The translations under genes were made by a program, and so were the position numbers. Under the pieces are notes generated by a model, which did not search any database, had not been told where the DNA came from, and saw nothing but the letters and a program-made list of their open reading frames with translations. A stretch of DNA of 64,000 bases, taken from contig NZ_JAJSSH010000017.1 in assembly GCF_021403115.1 (NCBI RefSeq), forward strand, positions 1-64,000, read 5' to 3'. Source of the DNA: Sphingobium sufflavum (GTDB lineage: Bacteria > Pseudomonadota > Alphaproteobacteria > Sphingomonadales > Sphingomonadaceae). Positions 1 to 6,588 of the stretch are shown here, piece by piece (within the stretch, counting starts at the first letter, position 1; every line of letters starts with the position of its first letter).

Positions 1-131
1 CGCTTGGGGGGCGCGCAGCGCCGGCCGTGGGTCCCTCCTATGGACTACCGGGACAACCGCCTGGCAACCCGAAAAGGGGGTCCCTATTGCACGCCGATAT
101 GGGGTCCCGGTTCGACGCCTATTTACACATC
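1..131. mobile_element. possible terminus of an insertion sequence (IS21-like repeats)
   Basis: GGGGTCCC occurs at 77-84 and 101-108, each followed six bases later by ACGCC, giving a 24-bp direct repeat; a third GGGTCCC lies at 29-35. The block ends in TTTACACA near 130, so read on the minus strand it begins TGTGTAAATAGG. Multiple internal repeats inside a TG...CA terminus are typical of IS21-family ends. No transposase reading frame is in the window, so this is inferred only from repeat architecture and could equally be an intergenic repeat. Confidence 0.3.
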
Positions 132-169
132 TCGCGTTCTGTAGATTTGGAGGGCGGCTTCTTTGCGCT

Positions 170-1201
170 TTGAAAATCTGTGACGACGGAGATGATGGAG
201 GAATTCTCTGGTCCATCGTTGAACGCGAACAAGAACTGAATGCTATCCGGGGCGTAGCGTTCGGGTCACCTTTGACCGTGTTTCTGTTCAACGAAATAGC
301 GGTGAATGTCACATGGAACAGCATTCCAATTAGTGGTCAAACGCATGAGTTGGCGCTTTGGGCAACGAGTGTGCAAACAGGTCCGCTTGACCATAATCTG
401 ATCGGAGCAAAGGTCCACCGCCTCTTGGAACGGCTCCATCGTAACGTCGAAAGCGATGGCGAATGGATCACAATTGCTATCGGCGGGCACATAGATTGGA
501 AACCGATCTACAATCACTTCATCACGAATGCAGGATCATCAAGTCTTATCGACCTGTTCGACCCCGATGAAGGCAAGCAACAAGAGCAGATTGGGGTCTG
601 GCTTACAGATAACCTGCATCCCCTCGGCGTTCACTACAGCCCGCAAATCCCAAAGGGGAAAGGGACAAGAGAACTGACCGACATACTGCTAAGCTATGAA
701 TTCGGCAGCATCTTGCTGGAGTCAAAAGCCCTGTCCGTCCTTTCCCGCGACCGGGTGCCAGATCGAACAAAGCTGAAGGCCGATGTTTCGGGACACATCG
801 CGAAAGCCTTTGCCCAACTGAAAGGAGGCATCCGGAAAATCAAGGCGTCGGTTGAGGTGACGGACCGTTCCGGGAATGTGATCGACGTCGAACGGACGCA
901 ACCGCCTCACGCAATTGTCCTCATTCCCGACTTGGATTTGGTCAATGACCCCGACGCCTTCGGGAGGGACTTCATCAAAGATTTCATGGAGAAAACAGGC
1001 AATGCATTTCCGCACCTGCTGGACATTTCGGAGTTGCTTCGCGTCGTTCAAGCTGCGGAGATGATTTCAAAGCAGGGTAAGACAACCACACCCATGATGG
1101 CATTCGACTATTACCTGATGGCGCGGTTCAATAAGGCCGTAGATGCTGGCAGTTTGAAACTTGAAGTCCTTTTGCGCTTTGGGAACGATCCCAAAGCCTG
1201 A
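170..1201 (+). CDS. PD-(D/E)XK-nuclease-like protein, first gene of putative defence module
   Basis: A 343-aa protein if it starts at the TTG at 170; the frame is open upstream to the window edge, no convincing ribosome site fits this start, and the 5' end may be truncated. Residues 165-190 carry ELTD, a hydrophobic strand, then ILLESKAL, so D171 and E184-S-K186 match the D...(E/Q)xK signature of restriction-endonuclease-fold enzymes. Residues 200-225 (KLKADVSGHIAKAFAQLKGG) form an amphipathic helix as often follows that core. The N-terminal 160 residues are not recognised. Codon use is less GC-rich than in the core genes to the right. It precedes a ParB/Srx-like gene by 146 bp on the same strand. 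The nuclease role is inferred from motif spacing; substrate unknown. Confidence 0.6.
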   Translation: MKICDDGDDGGILWSIVEREQELNAIRGVAFGSPLTVFLFNEIAVNVTWNSIPISGQTHELALWATSVQTGPLDHNLIGAKVHRLLERLHRNVESDGEWITIAIGGHIDWKPIYNHFITNAGSSSLIDLFDPDEGKQQEQIGVWLTDNLHPLGVHYSPQIPKGKGTRELTDILLSYEFGSILLESKALSVLSRDRVPDRTKLKADVSGHIAKAFAQLKGGIRKIKASVEVTDRSGNVIDVERTQPPHAIVLIPDLDLVNDPDAFGRDFIKDFMEKTGNAFPHLLDISELLRVVQAAEMISKQGKTTTPMMAFDYYLMARFNKAVDAGSLKLEVLLRFGNDPKA

Positions 1202-1347
1202 CACCATGCTCTCCCGTTGGAAAGGCCAGCGAGAAACGCAAAACGACGCAATAGATTGCAATCTCGCGCGCCAATGGTGCGATTCACTCTTTTTCTTGAA
1301 ACGCGCGATCCTTCGAGACTAGCTTTGCAAGGTGGGGGGGATGCCGA

Positions 1348-2664
1348 ATGAGCTACAAATCAATTCCGCTGGAAAAGCTTCAGGTTAATCGGTCAAATGA
1401 TCGGCACGGTGAACTTGAAAACGAGACGACGGCGATAGCTTGGCTGTTTGCTAATCATCGCTCTCAGATGAGGAAGCTTGCCCGCGACATCGTGAATACG
1501 GGTGGTCTTTATGAACCGCCGCTTGTCTATCCCGAAGGCACAGATTTCATTATTTTTGATGGCAACAGGCGCACAACGTGCCTCAAACTGCTGGCAAATC
1601 CTAAACGTGCGCCAGACGCAGACCTCCAAAAGTTCTTTGCGGATTTACGGAGCCAGTGGCGAGGAACTTTTCCTTCACGGATCATGTGCAGAGTTGAAAC
1701 GGATCGTGATGAAATCGACGAAATTCTGTTTCGACGGCATACAGGCAGCCAAGGGGGTGTAGGTCAAAGCAATTGGGACGACCGCATGAAGACCACGTTC
1801 GTTAATCGAACGGGCAAAGGCGGAAAACTCAACGTAGCCGACGAGATCGAGGAAAGGCTGAAAGCCGCTGGGTTACTGCCAAAAGGGCGGCGCATCCCAC
1901 GAAGCAATCTGAATCGGCTTCTGTCGGCAGAGGCATTCAGGAATCGAGTTGGAATATCGACCGCCAAGGGCCGGTTCCAGTTTGTCCGTACAGAGGAAGT
2001 CACCTTAAAAGCACTTGCCCGGATCGCTGACGACCTAGCCCATCGCCGGATCACTCTTGATGACGTTTGGGACGTTGATCGCAAATCCCAATATCTTGAT
2101 GGACTGGAATCAGAGGGTGTCCTGCCGACCGCCGCAGACGCCATTCCAAAGCCCGCAAAGGGAGGAAAAGGCAAATCTCCGAAAGGTGGGCCAGCCAAGC
2201 CCCAGCCAAAGGCTCCAAAGCCAGACAAGCGAACCACGCTAATCCCACAGGTTGAGTATGGCGTTGCCTGGGCTGGTCGGCTTCAACGCCATCGGGCTAT
2301 ATGGGAGGAACTGCAATTCAAGCTCGAACTGGACGAGCATCCGAACGCGATAGCGGTCCTTTGCCGTGTCCTTCTTGAGCTGTCCGTAGATAACTACATA
2401 AAACAGACGGGCCTCACGACCTCTGCCGAGAACGACGCTCTATTAAAAAAGCTTATCTGCGCGGCCGAAAATCTGCATTCCCAAGGGAAAATCAACAAGC
2501 GGTACGTTGAGGTCGTGAAGAAGGCGCGAACTATGGATGCAATCGTCTCCGTCGATACGCTGAACAAATATGTTCATTCATCTAGCCTTGCACCTGCCGC
2601 CGACCATTTGACCGCTCTTTGGGATGCTTTCTCGGAATTGGTGGTGTTGTGCCTCAATGAGTGA
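1348..2664 (+). CDS. ParB/Srx-fold protein with helical C-terminal domain
   Basis: A 438-aa protein; GGTGGGGGGGATGCC lies just before the ATG. Residues 1-85 look like a ParB/Srx N-terminal domain: SIPLEKLQVN at the start, a PPLVYPEG strand, then FIIFDGNRRTTCLKLL, where DGNRR corresponds to the nucleotide-binding signature (DGxRR/GxRR) of the fold. A Lys/Pro/Gly-rich linker spans about 264-296. Residues 300-438 are helical, with VLLELSVDNY and LNKYVHSS, reminiscent of HEPN-like or abortive-infection helical domains. It is therefore not a chromosome-partitioning ParB: the ParB DNA-binding helix-turn-helix is not apparent and there is no parA. Its stop overlaps the next gene by 8 bp, implying translational coupling. 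ParB/Srx domains outside partition systems are often NTPases or nucleases; the activity here is unknown. Confidence 0.65.
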   Translation: MSYKSIPLEKLQVNRSNDRHGELENETTAIAWLFANHRSQMRKLARDIVNTGGLYEPPLVYPEGTDFIIFDGNRRTTCLKLLANPKRAPDADLQKFFADLRSQWRGTFPSRIMCRVETDRDEIDEILFRRHTGSQGGVGQSNWDDRMKTTFVNRTGKGGKLNVADEIEERLKAAGLLPKGRRIPRSNLNRLLSAEAFRNRVGISTAKGRFQFVRTEEVTLKALARIADDLAHRRITLDDVWDVDRKSQYLDGLESEGVLPTAADAIPKPAKGGKGKSPKGGPAKPQPKAPKPDKRTTLIPQVEYGVAWAGRLQRHRAIWEELQFKLELDEHPNAIAVLCRVLLELSVDNYIKQTGLTTSAENDALLKKLICAAENLHSQGKINKRYVEVVKKARTMDAIVSVDTLNKYVHSSSLAPAADHLTALWDAFSELVVLCLNE

Positions 2665-3502
2665 CAGTTCGGCCATCGAGGATCAGAACGAATGGAAGCC
2701 GAAGCGAAGGCAAACGCGCTTCTTGGCTCGGCACATTGTCAGTTCTGACTCACATGGCTTTATAGGTCGCTTGTATGATCTCGGGATCGTCAGCCTCAAT
2801 TTCGATACATATGAAGAGGTTTGCCAGTTCCCCGACTGCAAATATGCGATCGATAGCGTGCAGTGGGTAGAGAACCTAGCCTATCGGGTAGAGTCCCTTA
2901 ACCTCGCAGGCGATCTGCTATGGCCTAAGCCGGTGCCAAAGTCGTTCAAGGAGATGCCCGTTAGCCGTTATCAGTGGCTCACGATCGCGGCCGACGTTTT
3001 CCTCATGCGCTATGTATCAGTAGTGGATTGCGCGCTGCTTCTGGTGAACCAGATATATCAGCTTAATCTACCCCCGCGATCTTGCACCGTGCAGAAGGTA
3101 TTGAAGGCTTCTATCTCGGCGGAGCTGGCCTGCCATATCCGACATATGTTTGAGCAGCAGGAGTCCGTTCGCTCAGAGCGGAACGCTCGCATCCATCATG
3201 GCTTTGAACGGGACTTCACCGACGATGACCGAACCTTCAAAACAGCTTCGCTGTTCAACGACAAGCTGAATGGGATGGTTGGGACAGACATATATGGGCG
3301 CAATATTGACGTTGACCTCTCATTTCGCGAGGGCCTCGTTAACTTGCAACGCGACTTCAACCGCCATGTGCGGGAAATCGAGAAGCAACTGGATCGCCTG
3401 TATGATCTGTTATCGGATGAGTTCGAGGAGCGGTTCGCCCCACTTATAGCGGCGGCAACACACGGCATGAACGCAAGGGCGAAACAACGCCCCCCTGCCT
3501 GA
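2657..3502 (+). CDS. HEPN-motif protein, putative RNase effector
   Basis: A 281-aa protein starting at the ATG at 2657, which overlaps the end of the ParB/Srx-like gene by 8 bp. Residues 170-183 read SVRSERNARIHHGF, containing R175-N-A-R-I-H180, a match to the R-x4-6-H active-site motif of HEPN RNases; flanking sequence (about 105-170 and 205-265) is predicted helical, as in that fold. It resembles the Cthe_2314-type HEPN proteins in length and in the RNxRIHHG context, but the assignment rests on motif reading only. HEPN proteins commonly act as toxins or RNA-cleaving effectors in antiviral systems. With its two upstream partners it would make a nuclease / NTP-sensing / RNase trio. It is the last gene before the tRNA-linked island boundary. 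Confidence 0.6.
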   Translation: MSDSSAIEDQNEWKPKRRQTRFLARHIVSSDSHGFIGRLYDLGIVSLNFDTYEEVCQFPDCKYAIDSVQWVENLAYRVESLNLAGDLLWPKPVPKSFKEMPVSRYQWLTIAADVFLMRYVSVVDCALLLVNQIYQLNLPPRSCTVQKVLKASISAELACHIRHMFEQQESVRSERNARIHHGFERDFTDDDRTFKTASLFNDKLNGMVGTDIYGRNIDVDLSFREGLVNLQRDFNRHVREIEKQLDRLYDLLSDEFEERFAPLIAAATHGMNARAKQRPPA

Positions 3503-3564
3503 GCTAGTCAATTTTTTCAAAATTTTTCTGTCGCGCGAGAAGCGGATTTCGAAATCAGAAAGAA

Positions 3565-3723
3565 AGTGGGGAATTTACCCCTCCCCCCACCGGGGGGCAC
3601 CCCCATGACTGATCGTTAAGAAAATTAGCTGGCACCCCCACCCCTCAGGGCGGCAGGCAACGAACCGCGCCAATGGGGAAACCAGTGGGGGTTTCAAAGC
3701 TGTCTAGTGGGGATATAGTGGGG
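3565..3723. repeat. AGTGGGG repeats in helical phase near island boundary
   Basis: AGTGGGG occurs at 3565-3571, 3684-3690, 3706-3712 and 3717-3723, all in the same orientation; CAATGGGG at 3671 is a near match. The last three are spaced 22 and 11 bp, two and one turns of DNA, so proteins bound to them would lie on one face. They sit 50-90 bp from the 3' end of the tRNA-Gly gene, where arm-type integrase or excisionase sites of integrative elements are found. The 268 bp between 3503 and 3770 hold no gene. Confidence 0.45.
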
Positions 3724-3770
3724 CGTTTTTCCGAGGGCTGGTCAAGCGACCCCTAAGCCCTTAAAAAAAC

Positions 3771-3845
3771 TGGAGCGGGCGAAGGGATTCGAACCCTCGA
3801 CCCCAACCTTGGCAAGGTTGTGCTCTACCCCTGAGCTACGCCCGC
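3771..3845 (-). tRNA. tRNA-Gly(GCC)
   Basis: Read on the minus strand, a 75-nt cloverleaf begins GCGGGCGTAGCTCAGGGG and ends CGCCCGCTCCA with encoded CCA. The acceptor GCGGGCG pairs with CGCCCGC. The anticodon stem CAACC/GGTTG encloses TTGCCAA, so the anticodon is GCC (glycine). The T arm has GGTTCGAATCC. The 3' end faces the low-GC region 1-3770, the orientation expected if an integrative element used the tRNA 3' end as its attachment site. Confidence 0.97.
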
Positions 3846-3941
3846 TCTGGCGCTTGACGAAGCCTGTGACTTCGTCGGGTGAGGCGGCCCACTAGCAGTG
3901 CTTTGCCGTCAGGGCAAGAGGCTGCATCATCGGCCGATTTC

Positions 3942-5315
3942 TTATCGTATCGTGACGCCGGTCGCCTTGCGGAACATGTCCGTGCTCATCTTGTCCCAAT
4001 CGTCGAATCCCCAGTCGGCCGGATTCTCACGGCTGACGATCGCGTCCTTGCCGATGCGATAGACCAGGTTGAGGTCTTCCTGCTCGATCTTCTCCTGCTC
4101 CTTCGTCGCATAGAAAGTGCGGACGCGCGGCAGGGTGGGGTTCTTGGGATTCTGGTCCAGCACCATGGCCAGCTTGTCGCTGCTCAGCCGGACCAGCGTG
4201 CCGACTGGGTAGATGCCGACCGCGCGCACGAACGCCTCGAAGATGTCGGGGTCCATGCGATGCATGTCCTCGCGCATGATCGCGATCACCTGCGCCGGGT
4301 CCATGCCCGCCTTGTGCGTGCGGCGGGACGTCATGGCGTCATAGCTGTCGCAGATCGCCGCCATGCGCGCGAACAGGGAAATATCCTGCCCCTTCAGGCC
4401 ATGGGGATAGCCGCTGCCGTCGAACCGCTCATGATGGTGGAGGCAGACGTCCACCACCGATTCGGGGATCTGGCCCTCCACCTCCATGAAATCGCGCGCC
4501 AGCGTGGTGTGGCTGTGCACGATCTGCTGCTCGGCGGGGGTCAGCTCGCCCTGCTTGTCATAGATTTCCTGCGGCACATGGCCCATGCCGACGTCCATCA
4601 GCAGGCCCGCCAGCCCGGCCTCGCGCACCTGATGCTGGCGCAGGCCCAGTTGCAGGGCGAGGTTTATCATCAGCGCCGACACGGCCAGCGCATGGGTGTG
4701 CAGATAGTCGCTGGTCTTCATCAGCCGCACCACGCCGTTGAAGGCATGGGGATGGCGCTGGATAGAGTGCATGATGTCATCGACCAGCGGTTCCACCGCC
4801 GCCACGTCCATCGTCTTGCCCAGCCGCGCCTGGCTGAACAGGTCGCGCATCGTCTGGCGCGACCGCTGCGCGATTTCCGACGCGGCGGTCAGTTCGCTGT
4901 TCAGCGAGCGGCTGCCCGGCGCGATCATGCGGGAGGCCAGCGGCCGATAGGGGGTGACGCGGGTCGGCGCGGTCGCGGGGGCGCTGTCCTCCGTCTGGCG
5001 GGCGCGGCCCAAGATCTGCGCGCGGCGGCCCATCTCCGAATCATGGCGGACCACGGAGGGCGCGGCGAGCGGTTCGGGCGCTTCCGCCACCTCCTCGACC
5101 AGCGGCGCACCGACGAGCGCGGCGACGCCGATGTCGCTGCCCTTCTCCACGTCGATCATGACCCATTCGACCGTGCTGCCGCGGATATCCGCCAGCTGCT
5201 TCTGGTCGTCGAGCAGGAACTTGCTCTTCCAGAACGGGTGGGACAGCCATGATCCCTCCATCTTGTGGAGGAACATGCCGAGCGCCAAATCTTCGGTTCT
5301 TATGCGTTTCAACAT
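3942..5315 (-). CDS. HD-GYP domain protein with degenerate HD dyad
   Basis: A 457-aa protein from the ATG at 5315; in-frame starts at 5354 and 5420 would add 13 or 35 residues, but the family's conserved N-terminus begins MLKRIRTEDL. Residues 1-90 match DUF3391 (LALGMFLHKMEGSWLSHPFW). A roughly 90-residue variable linker follows, then an HD-GYP domain from about 165 to 420 with HTHALAVS (206 onward), LLMDVGMGHVP (240-241 is Met-Asp) and HHHERFDGSGYP (about 293-304). HD-GYP proteins usually hydrolyse cyclic di-GMP. Here the signature HD is MD and the usual following Lys is Met, so one metal ligand is lost while the GYP part is intact. The protein may be a cyclic di-GMP sensor or have altered metal use. 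It is transcribed divergently from lolA. Confidence 0.85.
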   Translation of the reverse strand: MLKRIRTEDLALGMFLHKMEGSWLSHPFWKSKFLLDDQKQLADIRGSTVEWVMIDVEKGSDIGVAALVGAPLVEEVAEAPEPLAAPSVVRHDSEMGRRAQILGRARQTEDSAPATAPTRVTPYRPLASRMIAPGSRSLNSELTAASEIAQRSRQTMRDLFSQARLGKTMDVAAVEPLVDDIMHSIQRHPHAFNGVVRLMKTSDYLHTHALAVSALMINLALQLGLRQHQVREAGLAGLLMDVGMGHVPQEIYDKQGELTPAEQQIVHSHTTLARDFMEVEGQIPESVVDVCLHHHERFDGSGYPHGLKGQDISLFARMAAICDSYDAMTSRRTHKAGMDPAQVIAIMREDMHRMDPDIFEAFVRAVGIYPVGTLVRLSSDKLAMVLDQNPKNPTLPRVRTFYATKEQEKIEQEDLNLVYRIGKDAIVSRENPADWGFDDWDKMSTDMFRKATGVTIR

Positions 5316-5447
5316 GGTGCGTGCCCGGACTATTTGTTTCGCCGATTTTCGCATTCCCGCCTTGCGAACGGGTAAAGAGACGTGGTTTCGAAATTCTCTC
5401 CGCCTCGGTTCAGTGGACATTCAACGGCGCGGCCCTACATCGGAGCC

Positions 5448-6125
5448 ATGGCTTTTCCGACCCTGTCGCCGCGTCCACGCGGCCTCCTCGCCCTGTCCCT
5501 GGCTCTTCCCCTCGCCCTGATGCCCGGAGGCCCGCCGTCCCTCGTCGCCCCTGCCCAGGCGCAGACGGGGCAACCGGCCGACCTCGCCCTCGTCCAGCGC
5601 CACCTGCGCGCCATCACCACCCTGACCGCCCAGTTCAGCCAGACCGACCGCAACGGGCAGGTGCAGAACGGCCAGTTGTCGTGGAAGCAGCCGGGGCATA
5701 TCCGGTTCCAATATGCCGCGCCCAACCCCCTGCTGATCGTCGCGGACGGCAAGTCGCTCTACATGATCGATTATGAGGTGCGGCAGGTCCAGCGGTGGCC
5801 GATCCGCAACTCGCCGCTGGGCGCGCTGCTCGATCCGACGCGCGACCTGTCGCGCTATGGCAAGCTGATCCAGACCGGCGACCCGTCCGTCGTGTCGATG
5901 GAGGTGCGCGATCCCGACCATGCCGAATATGGCGTCATCAACATGGTGTTCCAGCGGGACGCCCAGGCGCCGGCGGGCCTGCGCCTCTATGGCTGGGTCG
6001 CGCGCGACGCGCAGGGCAACCGCACCAGCATCAAGCTGAGCGGTACCAGCTATGGCGCGCCTATCCCCGATTCGGCCTTTCGCTGGAAAGACCCCCGCCC
6101 GGCCCAGCGCGGCGCGGGACGGTAA
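5448..6125 (+). CDS. lolA: outer-membrane lipoprotein carrier protein LolA
   Basis: A 225-aa periplasmic chaperone that carries lipoproteins from the inner-membrane LolCDE complex to the outer membrane. The start at 5448 gives a signal peptide (hydrophobic LLALSLALPLALM, likely cleavage after APAQAQ near residue 39). The mature part has the family pattern: LTAQFSQTDRNGQVQNGQLSWKQ, PGHIRFQYAAPNPLLIVADG, then PLGALLDPTRDLS. Length is normal for alphaproteobacterial LolA. An in-frame start at 5382 exists but would put non-signal sequence before the leader. It is divergent from the HD-GYP gene with 132 bp between starts. Confidence 0.9.
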   Translation: MAFPTLSPRPRGLLALSLALPLALMPGGPPSLVAPAQAQTGQPADLALVQRHLRAITTLTAQFSQTDRNGQVQNGQLSWKQPGHIRFQYAAPNPLLIVADGKSLYMIDYEVRQVQRWPIRNSPLGALLDPTRDLSRYGKLIQTGDPSVVSMEVRDPDHAEYGVINMVFQRDAQAPAGLRLYGWVARDAQGNRTSIKLSGTSYGAPIPDSAFRWKDPRPAQRGAGR

Positions 6126-6303
6126 CCGCCACCACAGGCAACCAACGCGGCCATGCAGCGGCGCGGACTTCCCGATGGAGGTTCGCGCCGTTGCGGTATC
6201 ATACCCGCGGAAAGGGACGCTGACAGACTTTGCGACAAGTTTTCGGACGGACGCCCGTTTCCATTCATCCAGCGGTCAGGTGCGGGCGGCTATTCATCCT
6301 CTT

Positions 6304-6432
6304 GTGACGACGGATGGCTACCGGGCTTCCCCCCTGTTACCCGTACCGCCTCCGCCGTCACATGATTTCGGACCACGGATGTCCGTACAGACGAGACCCT
6401 CGCTCCATGCCCCCGGAGCGGGGGTCTTTCTG
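6304..6432 (+). ncRNA. candidate structured small RNA ending in an intrinsic terminator
   Basis: Three consecutive hairpins are visible on the plus strand. The first is closed by GTGACG (6304-6309) with CGTCAC (6356-6361), extended by CGG/CCG and further pairs, and has a CTTCCCCCCTG loop region. The second is CGGAC/GTCCG (6369-6385). The third is a terminator stem at 6394-6427 followed by TTCTG. No reading frame of coding character fills it, and it sits in a 463-bp gap between convergent lolA and an aldehyde dehydrogenase gene. TATTCAT at 6291 could be a -10 element. It could instead be the long 3' UTR of lolA. Confidence 0.35.
6394..6432 (+). terminator. rho-independent terminator
   Basis: AGACCC-T-CGCTCC (6394-6406) pairs with GGAGCG-G-GGGTCT (6415-6427), a 13-bp stem with one G-T wobble and an eight-base loop, followed by a short T-rich stretch. 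It ends transcription from the lolA side or of the candidate small RNA. Confidence 0.7.
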
Positions 6433-6500
6433 TATGGGAGCGCAGTGGGTTGCGTCGCTACGCTCGCAATGACGATTCAAGGAAAAGACATCGCGCCCTA

Positions 6501-6532
6501 GAAAAAAGGCCCGCTCTCACCGGAGCGGGCCT
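6501..6532 (-). terminator. rho-independent terminator of the aldehyde dehydrogenase gene
   Basis: AGGCCCGCTC (6507-6516) pairs with GAGCGGGCCT (6523-6532) around a six-base loop; on the minus strand it is followed directly by a run of T (AAAAAA at 6502-6507 on the plus strand). It lies 57 bp beyond the stop of the aldehyde dehydrogenase. Confidence 0.85.
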
Positions 6533-6588
6533 CTTCCCGTTTTCGTTCAGTCCCGTCCCGACCGGCGGGACGCACCACCTTCAACCGA

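Noticed and set aside
1348..2664. Chromosome or plasmid partition ParB
   Set aside because: Only the N-terminal fold is ParB-like; no helix-turn-helix region or parA partner is seen, and the C-terminus is unlike ParB.
3879..5252. Long plus-strand open frame opposite the HD-GYP gene
   Set aside because: It is an antisense shadow produced by high GC; the minus-strand frame has recognised domains.
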